Assembly: GCA_024195265.1 (NCBI GenBank)
Contig: JAJLRJ010000005.1
Coordinates: forward strand, 44,565,587 to 44,629,586
Source: Dendrophyllia cribrosa
Lineage: Eukaryota > Cnidaria > Anthozoa > Scleractinia > Dendrophylliidae
Direction of reading: 5' to 3'
Length of the DNA stretch: 64,000 nucleotides
Shown here: positions 18,341 through 29,303 of the stretch, one piece after another
Numbering within the stretch: the first letter of the stretch is position 1
How the letters are laid out: each line of letters starts with the position of its first letter
Notes under the pieces: model-generated
Database searches by the model: none
Told to the model about the DNA's origin: nothing
The model's input: only the letters and a program-made list of their open reading frames with translations
Program-made: the position numbers and the translations under genes

Positions 18341-19713
18341 TTTTAAGGGGGTTGGTTTCTAAAGAAACTGTAACACTGCGTCGGTGGGGGCATGAGTACG
18401 AAAAGAGCCTGGACAGCACATTTTTTTTTTTCAATTTTCGATTTCTTTTTCTCTACTTTTGTTGGAGTTGCCTGCGAAGGTAGCTAATTTAGCACAGCCC
18501 GTCGAATTTATCCGTCGCGGATAGAGTGCGGGACCGAAGAATCGCGAGCAAAACGAGCAAGCTAGCTTACTTTTCGTATGCAATTGCCCCGCTATGCAGA
18601 ACGATGTTACTTGATCAAGTCAATGTGAAAAAAAAAACACGTATACTGGTATCAAGTAAATGCGAGAAACTGAGGAAAAAGAAAGCACTCTGAAATTGTT
18701 TGAGTTAGATAAATATATTCTTGCTTTGCATTTAGGTCATATCAAAATTCAGAAGCGTTAAACAACAGATTTCGATTCCAAAATGTTTTTAATATGGAAT
18801 TGTAGAAAGTTTAAAACTACACATCTGGGCCAAAGTTTGAGCACAAGAGCATTTCGTTCAAGAGTTATAGGCTAACCGAAATACTAGACATGTATGGAGC
18901 GGCCATCTTCAACATGGCGTCCAATAATTCAAAGTCTTAGTTTAATACACCAAAAATCCCATCACAAAATATTGTATTCACTATATGCTCTATTAAATCG
19001 GCTTATAAACATCTATAATGCAAAAATAACTTTCAACTGTTCAATTTTGTTCATTTTCACGGCTTTTAGCGTGACGAATTGCGTGACACATTTAAAACCT
19101 TTTTAATCGGGAGCAAAACATTGTTAAAACCTGAAACTTTTTGTGAAAGATTATAACACTGGTCTCCACATACCAAGTTAGAAACAGCTTGGTAGAATAT
19201 ATACTTTAGATTTTTGAATTTTTATGACGTTGTGTGCAAACCATGCCCGATACGGGTGTGAACACGATAGCAACAATATAACTAGCAGTAATCACAGATT
19301 ATGGAGACGCGTTCGAAGGAATTTCCGGCGGAAATCAGCCTCTGAAAAAAAAAAACAATAAGGGCGGCCATTTGGAAGACCGTGTACCAAAAAATCTCAA
19401 ATTTTACTGCACATAAACCACAGGACAACCAACACGAAATTAGGATTGCGTTCTTCGAACGCTATAATTCAGTTTGTTTGAGTTAGAATATGCAATTTAA
19501 ACGCCATAAATTAAGTACTTAGAACAAGGAAAATTCTCTTTAACAGTTGCGCTTTTTGTGAAAACCACCTTGAAAGAAGTACAGTAAATATATTTAAAAA
19601 AAAATTAGACTGCTTAGGATGTACGTTTTAAAATATTTTAAAAAGCATCGCTGACACATTTGTAAGTGAGCTCTTCAGTGAAGACATGTACTCACTAACT
19701 TTTGATCAAAATC
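18341..19713. other. Intergenic, no gene seen
   Basis: A copy of the motif TTTCTAAAGAAACTG...GCGTCGGTGGGGG at 18345-18390 resembles the left end of the Penelope-like copies at 28827 and 62380. The rest is AT-rich without recognisable content. Confidence 0.5.
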
Positions 19714-20120
19714 TTAAAGGGAGGGTTTCACGGTACGGCGCATGTGCAAGCTATAACGTAACCGATTTAAATTCATTGTTTAGACCAATCGGAAGCGAGT
19801 ACATAACTCTGGCGGGAAATTTGCCCGTGAAAATGTCGCTGATTGAATGGATGATTATACATACCAATGTGCGCCATGAAAGTCACCAGAGCGTAGAATA
19901 AATCCTTCGGGTCAAAGGTTTTATTCAGTGTTGACTTTGTCGGTGTAATCCGTCGACATTTTCTGTGAATTTTGGTCATCCTTCGTTTTATTTGGACTAA
20001 TTATAGTATGTGATTATTGAAGTAAATGTGAGTGTTTTTTTAACCGATAAAATTGGTAAGCAAGCGAATAAAACATTTAGATCTGTGCACATGCGCCGAA
20101 CCGTGAAACCATCCCTTTAA
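19714..20120. mobile_element. MITE-like element with ~37-bp terminal inverted repeats
   Basis: Left TTAAAGGGAGGGTTTCACGG and right CCGTGAAACCATCCCTTTAA are inverted copies that continue through GGCGCATGTGCA. Both ends carry TTAA, consistent with a TTAA (piggyBac-like) or TA target. Interior has no transposase; a 71-codon frame inside is not convincing. Confidence 0.8.
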
Positions 20121-20546
20121 ATACCGTTTGTGCCTAGTTGATAGTTTATACCCCGGCGAAATACCCCTACTCCCCTACTTACCCCTGGGAAGTTTGCCTG
20201 TGTATTGCACTGCGTAGTTGAGTCTCTCAGTGCACTTTGCAATTACCCCAAAAAACAGGTCACTCTAACAACAGATAAAACTACTGACTATTTTCAGTAT
20301 CACTGACAGATATAGCAAGAGAAAATTTAAGCAAATGATACCGAATTGGTATTCCTTTGGTCGTATACAGCAGTTTGTGAAAAAATAATTAAAATATGAT
20401 TATTGATGAAAAACAAAAACTAATTTAATGTATTAAACTGGGTAATGTTCGCAGTCAATTCTAATCAAATAAAAGTTAATTCACACCAGGGCAGGTTGTT
20501 TTCTTCAACCGTTCAAGATTTGCCGTCCTTCAGTCTAACCAACGGG
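20121..20546. other. Intergenic, nothing recognised
   Basis: AT-rich spacer that includes the 3' flank of the unknown 270-residue gene. Confidence 0.4.
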
Positions 20547-21359
20547 TTAGGACTCTGTCAGCGGCGATGCGCCGCCAAGTGGCGGATATGGTGGCAGGTC
20601 TGGCTGCTGGGGTGGCTGCTGGGGTGGCTGCTGGGGTGGCTGCTGGGGTGGCTGCTGGGGTGGCTGTGATTTCGTCCTCTCTGCTCGGCCTTTAAGGTAC
20701 TCTACAGCATCCTTCACTGAGCTAATTTTTAACTCACCCACGCGTTCCAGCTCTTCACTTGCCTCTTTGAGCTTGTCGTCATGTGTCGCTCTTGTCAGCT
20801 CGTATATTAGCACTGGTAGTCGTGCTTTAGCCACTTCTAAGAGACCCACTTGTACGTAGTAAAACAGAGCGGCTTCTTTTCCATTGGTCTGCAAGTAGAG
20901 ATAGTAGTCGATACGAAGGAAGCTTTTATTGGCCTGAACAACGTGTTTATCTTGATGTTTGAATGTCGCAATTTTCTTTTCTTGTTGTTCGGGTTGCAAC
21001 ATCGTTGTTAGCACCTCCACCAGCAGCTCTGTCAGCCCGTCAAAGCCGTCAAATTTGTCGCCAGAACTACGAAGATGTCTTCTTAAAGTGCTCTGCATCT
21101 CGTGTGTTAAGGTTCTATTTGATAGCTCTTTTAATTCCTCTTTAGATATATAAACGATGTCTTCAAACTTGTCCACCGCGCACACTATCGGTATACACTC
21201 ATCGTTGAGGGCTTCGATGTACAGTTGTGTTTTTTTACATTCAAGCTTCTCACCCTTAGCGTGTTCAACATTCTTATAAATTTCAGATTTTTTATCGACG
21301 CTGAAGGATTGTCCGATAAAAAAATAAAATACGAGACATTTATATAGTGCACTTTCCAT
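20547..21359 (-). CDS. Unknown single-exon protein with C-terminal PQQP repeats
   Basis: 270 residues, unrecognised. ATG at 21359. The N-terminus (LYKCLVFYFFIGQSFS) is hydrophobic but short; the rest is a mixed-charge, probably helical protein (KFDGFDGLTELLVEVL, FLRIDYYLYLQTNGKEAALF, ARLPVLIYELTRA) ending in about five PPQQ units encoded by a 12-bp repeat (20583-20668) and a Pro/Gly-rich tail. It looks genuinely coding: a long frame in an AT-rich region, with balanced composition. A TATTTAAG box lies ~110 bases upstream, but an open frame also runs there in another phase (about 21341-21536), which could be an upstream exon or a frameshifted part. Function cannot be assigned. Confidence 0.55.
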   Translation of the reverse strand: MESALYKCLVFYFFIGQSFSVDKKSEIYKNVEHAKGEKLECKKTQLYIEALNDECIPIVCAVDKFEDIVYISKEELKELSNRTLTHEMQSTLRRHLRSSGDKFDGFDGLTELLVEVLTTMLQPEQQEKKIATFKHQDKHVVQANKSFLRIDYYLYLQTNGKEAALFYYVQVGLLEVAKARLPVLIYELTRATHDDKLKEASEELERVGELKISSVKDAVEYLKGRAERTKSQPPQQPPQQPPQQPPQQPPQQPDLPPYPPLGGASPLTES

Positions 21360-22089
21360 TATGATTTCGGCTCGTATGGATCTTCTTAGTCTTGTTGATC
21401 AGCTCGTCAAACAGGTGATCGGGTTTCAGTGAAGCTAAGAACTCACAGAGCTCCCTTAAATAGCAGCCCGAGTCAGTTAATTCTCCACAGGATGTAACTC
21501 GTTTTAAGGGGAATCGGAAGTATTTAAAATTTTAGAAATATTTTATTGGCGTCAGTTGTTTTTTCTGCCGGAAAAGCAATGTCATTAAATATACCTGCCT
21601 GGACACACCTGAACGATGACTAAAACATCACGGATTTTATCGAGAGAAACAAAATACTTAAACTACTTGGTACACTTAACAAAAATTGACGTCAATAGCA
21701 TCCTGTTATAACAGAAAATAACAGAAAAGTATTTAGACCGCATTAAGGGGTCTGTTTATTCCGTAGCCCGTTTATTTTAGGCCTAAATCCAGTTAACTGC
21801 ATATTGAATTGTATCCCCAACCTGTTGATCACTGAGTATCCTAGATTTTGTTTTCCTAATATCCCGTATCTTTAAAGACTCCTATCTCGTATCCCTAAAA
21901 CATTTTGCGTATACCGTAATAGGCCGCCTCTCTTATGCGTACATTTGTTGCCTGCAAAGCGAAATTTTTGTTGCTTTTTAAATGTAATAAATTTAGCCTT
22001 TAAGAAAAATCCGGGAAGACGAGTGGAGGTGACACCTGTACACAGCATAAGTTTAGGTCGTCCCTTCGGTGTCCATATTAAAGGAATTT
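21360..22089. other. Upstream of the 270-residue gene; possible extra coding segment
   Basis: On the minus strand a stop-free stretch of ~62 codons (about 21536-21341) reads ...LRELCEFLASLKPDHL... with protein-like composition but no ATG; it ends overlapping the downstream ATG by ~20 bases. The remainder is AT-rich and unrecognised. Confidence 0.35.
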
Positions 22090-22554
22090 GACTGTGTAAT
22101 TATGGTGAAGCCACGAAACCGTAACATGTAAATATTTCAGATTTAAGATGAGTGTAAAACAGGCAATTTTTTTTCACAATGTCATTTTGTCGTCCATGGT
22201 ACATTCGTTCAAATAACGGTGACAAGTTTAATTTTGACTTTATATAACTGACCCGGCCCGTCGGAGGCAATAAAGGCTAAATTCAAACAAAACTTCTTAC
22301 ATTCAAACAAGATACCTCAGTGTTTTGATACGCTTGACTAGAACTGAACCACAAAACTCAAGTTAGATAATAGTTTGCACAAGAGATACTAAAGCCATGT
22401 ACTGTAGCTTCAAAAGCAAATAGAGTTGTCTTGTTTTTTTTTTTGCGTTTTTACCTTGGAATCTTTGCGCGCTCTCCAGTGGGGACTTTTGAGAAACGGG
22501 CCCCAGGCCTGGCAAAGTCCGACAAAGTGAATGCAACTACAAATTGTACTGTAT

Positions 22555-22588
<34 letters not shown>

Positions 22589-22678
22589 TCTCCCACTCTC
22601 TGTCTCTCTCTCTCTCTCCCACTCTCTGTCTCTCTCTCTCTCTCTTACATTCAAACAAGATACCTCTCTCTCTCTCGT
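22555..22678. repeat. (CT)n microsatellite
   Basis: CTCTCT runs interrupted regularly by CCCACTCTCTGT. Frames on both strands here are artefacts of the repeat. Confidence 0.95.
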
Positions 22679-23210
22679 ATGAAAGCAATTGCCTGAAAGC
22701 ACGGGCACTTAATCTTTCATTGGGAAGATGAAGAATTTAATGAAGAAATTTTCAAGCGATTATTGTTGACATCGTAGAGACGAATCTTTTCGAGTTTACT
22801 GATATTTTTAATTATTTTTAGTCTCGCAGATCTTACCCGGGAAAGCAACACGCGAGAACAAAAATGCCGAATAAAACAAGGACCGCTCTCTGTAAAGAAC
22901 GGACAGAAGATAGATTGCTTCTCGCCTTCATTCCCTTTAATTCTCAGCACAGGTTTGTGTCTCCAGATGAGCATTCATCGCATACAAGGAAGTAATCAGC
23001 CATGATAATCACAGGAAGCTTAAAGTTTGTAACAATAACTTTGCTTTGGTAAATAATAAAAAAAGTCATTAAAGTTATCTGTCAGGGCTTGCACAGGCCT
23101 TAAGATAAATAAACACTTAAGGTGCTTGAAACACCTGTAAACAGAAGACGCTAGTTAGAAATTGCATGATTTTTATTGTTAAATAGAAAATGTTATTACG
23201 AACATGCAAC

Positions 23211-23224
23211 ACACGTGTGACGTC
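23211..23224. promoter_or_regulatory. Composite E-box/CRE motif repeated across the array
   Basis: ACACGTGTGACGTC joins a CACGTG E box to a TGACGTC half of a CRE. It recurs at ~23714, 25196, 25699 and 27043, and with the E box lost at ~27556, always followed by GGTTTG and CCCGTCTTTTATTTTT. A binding role is inference. Confidence 0.35.
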
Positions 23225-24298
23225 GGTTTGTTATAACTTCCCGTCTTTTATTTTTCAAAGCTTTTCACTTTTAGAGTCAAACTTGGGACCCTGTCAACAG
23301 AGTTCACTTCGATCTTCCTTCAATATGAAAAGATTGCCACAACCATGTTTCGTTAAATTGCTCAGTGCTGGTTGTTCGACATACAGAACACAGGAGAATT
23401 TTTCGATAGCTGAGTCATGGTCACAAGACCTCCCGTGTTATGGACAAGTTCCAGTCTCACGCTTGGCTTCAACTGAAGTGTAACTGTTTGTATTTGCATT
23501 AAAGCAAAGACAGTTGTCTTTTTTCTAGCTTTCTTGTTTTTTTTTTACCTTAGGGACATGCACTCTGCATAACAAAATACAATAACATGTTTTAAAGGGC
23601 AATGTCCTGGCTCTTGATTTGTCGTGTTTTCATGATTATGGCCAGGAGCTTGAAACACCTGTGAACAGAAGACGCTAGTTAATTGATTTTAATTTATTGA
23701 CTAGACAAGCAATACACGTGTGACGTCGGTTTGATATTACCTCCCGTCTTTTATTTTTCTAAACTTTTCACTTTTTACTTCAGTATTAAAAGATGATCAC
23801 AACCATGGTTCGTTAAATTACTCGGTGCTGGTTGTTCGACAGAGGCCCGTCGGAGGCAAAGGCTAAATTCAAACAAAACTTCTTACATTCAAACAAGATC
23901 CCTCCGTGTTTTGATACGCTTGGCTTAAACTGAGCCACAGAACTGAAGTTAGATCAGTAATAGTTTGCACAAGAGACACTAAAGTCATGTACTGTAGCTT
24001 CAAAGGCAAAGAGAGTTGCCTTGTTTTTGACATTTTTACCTTGGAATCTTTGCGAGCTCTACATTAACAAAATAGAAAAGATTTAAAAAATAGCTGTCCG
24101 CTGAACAGGCATAAATTCAAGTGCATGACGAAACCTAAAATAAATGTACCAATTCACTAATATTACAGAATTATGAAGAGTGAAAATGGCATGGGGCAAA
24201 ATCTTTTTCATTCGTCAGTGGAGCCTCTTTTCATCCGTGGTACATTCGTCCAAATGACACTAAGCAAATTTTGATGTTAAGCTTAGGCCCGTTTCTCG

Positions 24299-24429
24299 GG
24301 TGTTTCTTGGTGTTGCGGAAGCCATTGTTGGTTAGCTTTTGTGTTGTGGTGTGGGTATTGTTCAGTGTCTTTTGAATCTTTTGTTTTACGTCATTTGGTG
24401 ATCACACCATCCGCAACACCAAGAAACTA
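24299..24429. mobile_element. 131-bp MITE with ~20-bp TIRs and a 10-11-bp target duplication
   Basis: Ends GTTTCTTGGTGTTGCGGA and TCCGCAACACCAAGAAAC are inverted repeats. CCCGTTTCTCG stands on both sides (24288-24298 and 24430-24440). The sister copy of the array has the same flank with a single CCCGTTTCTCG at ~26275, i.e. an empty site. A 9-11-bp duplication suggests a Mutator-like source. Confidence 0.9.
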
Positions 24430-27400
24430 CCCGTTTCTCGAAGTCACGATAACTTTCCGGGCCCGGAGCTAAATTTTAAAATCAGAATCTATAGGATGTA
24501 TTAACGCCCAAACTAGCCGGAATTGGTTCGTCGCCTTATAATTTTATTGCTTAGCCTTTAAAACCAACAAATATGCATCTTTATAATATGACCGCACGGC
24601 CCGCTGTCGCAATCCAACTACAAATTGTATTGTTTTGTAAATACATTACTCGCTCTCTCCCGTATGAAAGCAATTGTCTGAAAGCGCGGGCACTTTATCT
24701 TTCCTTGGGAAGATGAAGAATTTAATGAAGAAATTTTCAAGCGATTATTGTTGACATCGTAGAGACGAATCTTTTCGAGTTTACTGATATTTTTAATTAT
24801 TTTTAGTCTCGCAGATCTTACCCGGGAAAGCAACACGCGAGAACAAAAATGCCGAATAAAACAAGGACCGCTCTCTGTAAAGAACGGACAGAAGATAGAT
24901 TGCTTCTCGCCTTCATTCCCTTTAATTCTCAGCACAGGTTTGTGTCTCCAGATGAGCATTCATCGCATACAAGGAAGTAATCAGCCATGATAATCACAGG
25001 AAGCTTAAAGTTTGTAACAATAACTTTGCTTTGGTAAATAATAAAAAAAGTCATTAAAGTTATCTGTCAGGGCTTGCACAGGCCTTAAGATAAATAAACA
25101 CTTAAGGTGCTTGAAACACCTGTAAACAGAAGACGCTAGTTAGAAATTGCATGATTTTTATTGTTAAATAGAAAATGTTATTACGAACATGCAACACACG
25201 TGTGACGTCGGTTTGTTATAACTTCCCGTCTTTTATTTTTCAAAGCTTTTCACTTTTAGAGTCAAACTTGGGACCCTGTCAACAGAGTTCACTTCGATCT
25301 TCCTTCAATATGAAAAGATTGCCACAACCATGTTTCGTTAAATTGCTCAGTGCTGGTTGTTCGACATACAGAACACAGGAGAATTTTTCGATAGCTGAGT
25401 CATGGTCACAAGACCTCCCGTGTTATGGACAAGTTCCAGTCTCACGCTTGGCTTCAACTGAAGTGTAACTGTTTGTATTTGCATTAAAGCAAAGACAGTT
25501 GTCTTTTTTCTAGCTTTCTTGTTTTTTTTTTACCTTAGGGACATGCACTCTGCATAACAAAATACAATAACATGTTTTAAAGGGCAATGTCCTGGCTCTT
25601 GATTTGTCGTGTTTTCATGATTATGGCCAGGAGCTTGAAACACCTGTGAACAGAAGACGCTAGTTAATTGATTTTAATTTATTGACTAGACAAGCAATAC
25701 ACGTGTGACGTCGGTTTGATATTACCTCCCGTCTTTTATTTTTCTAAACTTTTCACTTTTTACTTCAGTATTAAAAGATGATCACAACCATGGTTCGTTA
25801 AATTACTCGGTGCTGGTTGTTCGACAGAGGCCCGTCGGAGGCAAAGGCTAAATTCAAACAAAACTTCTTACATTCAAACAAGATCCCTCCGTGTTTTGAT
25901 ACGCTTGGCTTAAACTGAGCCACAGAACTGAAGTTAGATCAGTAATAGTTTGCACAAGAGACACTAAAGTCATGTACTGTAGCTTCAAAGGCAAAGAGAG
26001 TTGCCTTGTTTTTGACATTTTTACCTTGGAATCTTTGCGAGCTCTACATTAACAAAATAGAAAAGATTTAAAAAATAGCTGTCCGCTGAACAGGCATAAA
26101 TTCAAGTGCATGACGAAACCTAAAATAAATGTACCAATTCACTAATATTACAGAATTATGAAGAGTGAAAATGGCATGGGGCAAAATCTTTTTCATTCGT
26201 CAGTGGAGCCTCTTTTCATCCGTGGTACATTCGTCCAAATGACACTAAGCAAATTTTGATGTTAAGCTTAGGCCCGTTTCTCGAAGTCACGATAACTTTC
26301 CGGGCCCGGAGCTAAATTTTAAAATCAGAATCTATAGGATGTATTAACGCCCAAACTAGCCGGAATTGGTTCGTCGCCTTATAATTTTATTGCTTAGCCT
26401 TTAAAACCAACAAATATGCATCTTTATAATATGACCGTACGGCCCGCTGTCGCAATCCAACTACAAATTGTATTGTTTTGTAAATACATTACTCGCTCTC
26501 TCCCGTATGAAAGCAATTGTCTGAAAGCGCGGGCACTTTATCTTTCCTTGGGAAGAATGAAAAATTCAATGAGGAATTTTTCAAGCGATTGTTGTTGACA
26601 TCTTAGAAATGAATCTTATCGAGTTTACTGGTGTTTTCATTATTATTTTTTAATCTCGCAGGTCTTATCCGGGAAAGCAAAACGCGAGCACAAAAATGCC
26701 AGATAAAACAGGGACCGCTCTCTGTTAAGAACGGACAGAAGATAGATTGCTTCTTGCCTTCATTCCCTTTAATTCTCAGCACAAGTTTGTATCTCCAGAT
26801 GAGCATTCATCGCATGCAAGGAAATAATTAGCCATGATAATTACAGGAAGCCTATTTTGTGACAATAACTTTGCTTAAACTTTGCTGAACAATCAAAAAA
26901 CGTCATTAAAGTTATCTGTCAGGGCTTGCACAGACCTTAAGATAAATAAACACTTAAGGTGCTTGAAACACCTGTAAATGGAAGACGCTAGTTAGAAATT
27001 GATTTTATTGTTAAATAGAAAATGTTATCACGAAGGTGCATCACACGTGTGACGTCGGTTTGTTATAACTTCCCGTCTTTTATTTTTCTAAGCTTTTCAC
27101 TTTTAGAGTCAAACCTTGGACCCTGTTAACAGAGTCCACTTCAAACTTTTTTCAATATTAAAAGATGGTTACAACTATGGTTCGTTAAATTACTCAGTAC
27201 TGGTTGTTCGACAGACAGAAGACAGAGGAATTTTTCTATAGCAAAGTCATGGCCAAAAGATTCCCGTGTTATAAACAAGTTCCAGTCTCACGCTTGGCTT
27301 CAACTGAAGTGTAGCTGGTTGTAGTTACATTAAAGCAAAAACAGTTGTCTTTTTTCTAGCTTTCTTTAATTTACCTTAGGAACAAGCATTCTGCATAACA

Positions 27401-28170
27401 AAATACAATAACAGGTTTTAAAGGGCAATGTCCTGGCTGATAAATCGTGTGAGTTTTCATGATTATGGCCAGGAGCTTGAAACACTTGTAAACGGAAGAC
27501 GCTAGTTAATTGATTTTAATTTATTCAGATTGGATTTTATCACGAACAAGCAATATACGTGTGACGTCGGTTTGTTTATATTACTCTCCGTCTTTTATTT
27601 TTCTAAGCTTTTCACTTCTTACTTCAGTATTAAAAGATGGTCACAACCATGGTTTGTTAAAGTACTTAGTGCTGGTTGTTCAACAGACAGAACACAGGAG
27701 AATTTTTCGATTATAGCCGGCTGAGTCATGGCAGTCATGACCACAAATTTTTTGTTATGAACAAGTTCCTGTTTCACGTTTGACTTGAACTGAAGTGTAA
27801 CTGTTTGTCATGTGGCATTCAAAGTTTCATTAAAGCAAAGAACAGTCAAGTTGTCTTTTTCAGGTTCTAGCTTTCTTTTTAACCTTCAAGGTGATAATTA
27901 AGGATGTGCGCTTTATATATACTGTAATTACATAACAAAATACCATAACAGGTTAAAAAACAACTGCCTGAATTCACGCGTAAATACAAGTATATCACGA
28001 GGGGACGAAATCGCACATAACATAAAAATATTACAGATTTGACTAAAAGAGTAAAACACAGGCAAAATATTTCACAGTCTCTTTGTGTTGTCCATGATAC
28101 ATTCGTCCAAATAACGGTGCCAATTTCTCTTTATCCAAAGCACAAAATCGCACAATCTTATCCAAGCAAT

Positions 28171-28813
28171 GTTCCGCTTACTTCAGTTTAGTCTGGACTT
28201 GCGCTATATAAACCTCCGTGTTGTTCCTCCAACGAAATTCAAAACGAAACATATCTTCTATTGTATTGCAATCGATATACCTACATTTGTAATTGAAGAA
28301 CCGTTGTCGAAAAAAGCATAAAGCATAAACGATAAGACACAATAGAATTCTGTCTGAAACAAGGCTTGTTATAATCCTATAATATAAAATCTATTCTTTC
28401 CCAAAATATTTTCAGATGACTTTAGGCGATAATAACGTCAAAACCACAGCGACAAACCAATGAAGAGTGCCGGATCTTTCGTAGACCTGGATCAGTAAAA
28501 ATCTTGAACGGCAACTTAGGAGACGAGATTGAGACAGAAGTGAAATAAAAAACAAACAGTTGAATATTTTTGCCAACTCAGTTGGTTGCAAGTACCCGTG
28601 ACTTAACAGCACAGGCGTTATTCTGGTGCGCGTGTGCTGATTTTTAAAGTTCGTTTGTTTGGCGTCCATTTAGGTTTTGCAACGTCGGGGGTTAGGAGGA
28701 ATGAAAAGAGGACTTCGCCTTTTGATCTGACTTCCACACCCTTGGTTTATTTCACTCAGCGTTACTCTTGGTTGCCAGAGGTTTTTCTCGTGCTCTCAAC
28801 TCAGAAGTCAAAC
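28171..28813. other. Intergenic between the array and the Penelope remnant
   Basis: No gene or repeat recognised. An open frame on the minus strand at 28412-28669 has no domain and is not supported. Confidence 0.4.
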
Positions 28814-28826
28814 TGTAAAAACCAAA

Positions 28827-29027
28827 TGAATGGGGTTAGTTTCTAGAGAAACTGTGGTGCTGCGTCGGTGGGGGGATGGAACACGAGAATTTAGTTTTAT
28901 CGACTGAGTCGATAAGGTAAATTGACCACCGTAAAAAGATTCAAATAGCTGACGTTTCGAGCGCTAGCCCTTCGTCGGAGCGATTCGCTCCGACGAAGGG
29001 CTAGCGCTCGATAAAACTAAATTCTCG
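28827..29027. mobile_element. Compact palindromic Penelope-like element remnant
   Basis: Begins TGAATGGGGTTAGTTTC and ends CTAAATTCTCG, the same termini as the 772-bp copy at 62380. It contains the reverse-complement hammerhead-like tail (28938-28985), then a turn at ~28986 and a short piece of the opposite strand. TGTAAAAACCAAA flanks it at 28814-28826 and 29028-29040, a 13-bp target duplication. All coding sequence is lost. Confidence 0.85.
28938..28985 (-). ncRNA. Hammerhead-ribozyme-like motif (Penelope tail)
   Basis: On the minus strand CCGACGA, a hairpin GGGC..GCTC, then CGAAACGTC, with outer stem pairing GCT/AGC and GATC-like ends. Position 4 of the core (normally U) is C, so activity may be weak or absent. 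Confidence 0.5.
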
Positions 29028-29293
29028 TGTAAAAACCAAAACTCGCTAAAATGCCGTTAAGTTTTTAGAATTCGTAAAGCCGCCAAGAAACAACAGAGAG
29101 ACATCATTTAATGAGTTATGGACACTTTATTTATAATTTTGATAGTTTATCAAACTCGCGATAAAATCCCATACAAATCCTTTTTAATACACACTCTCGT
29201 TGTCGGTCTGGGCTCGTTGTGAGTCTGGGCTGCCTGTTGCGGAATATTCGTACACTACAATAAGGGATACATGAAGTACATACTACAACATTC

Positions 29294-29303
29294 AAGATGG
29301 CGG
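29294..29303 (+). promoter_or_regulatory. YY1-like AAGATGGCGG overlapping the ATXN10 start codon
   Basis: AAGATGGCGG is a known YY1 core that often overlaps the start codon of housekeeping genes; here its ATG is the initiator. No TATA box is evident just upstream, in keeping with a broad promoter. Confidence 0.45.

Larger units (their letters stand above)
22090..28170. repeat. Tandem segmental array, ~1.85-kb unit, three copies plus a partial
   Basis: The marker TACATTCGTCCAAAT (or near) recurs at 22200, 24241, 26226 and 28098. Copies 1 and 2 (about 22725-24720 and 24710-26560) look almost identical, including two identical 97-codon frames at 23190 and 25175; the third copy (from ~26560) and the partial first one are clearly diverged. 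Each unit itself contains two related halves (GCTTGAAACACCTGT...GACGCTAGTTA twice). No convincing gene: the conserved frames lack domains and differ in length between copies. Confidence 0.9.

Noticed and set aside
22410..22731. Frames rich in Ser/Leu or Arg/Glu
   Set aside because: Translation of a (CT)n microsatellite on both strands.
23190..25468. Two identical 97-codon frames as a duplicated gene
   Set aside because: Identity follows from the recent segmental duplication; the diverged third copy breaks the frame and no domain is present.
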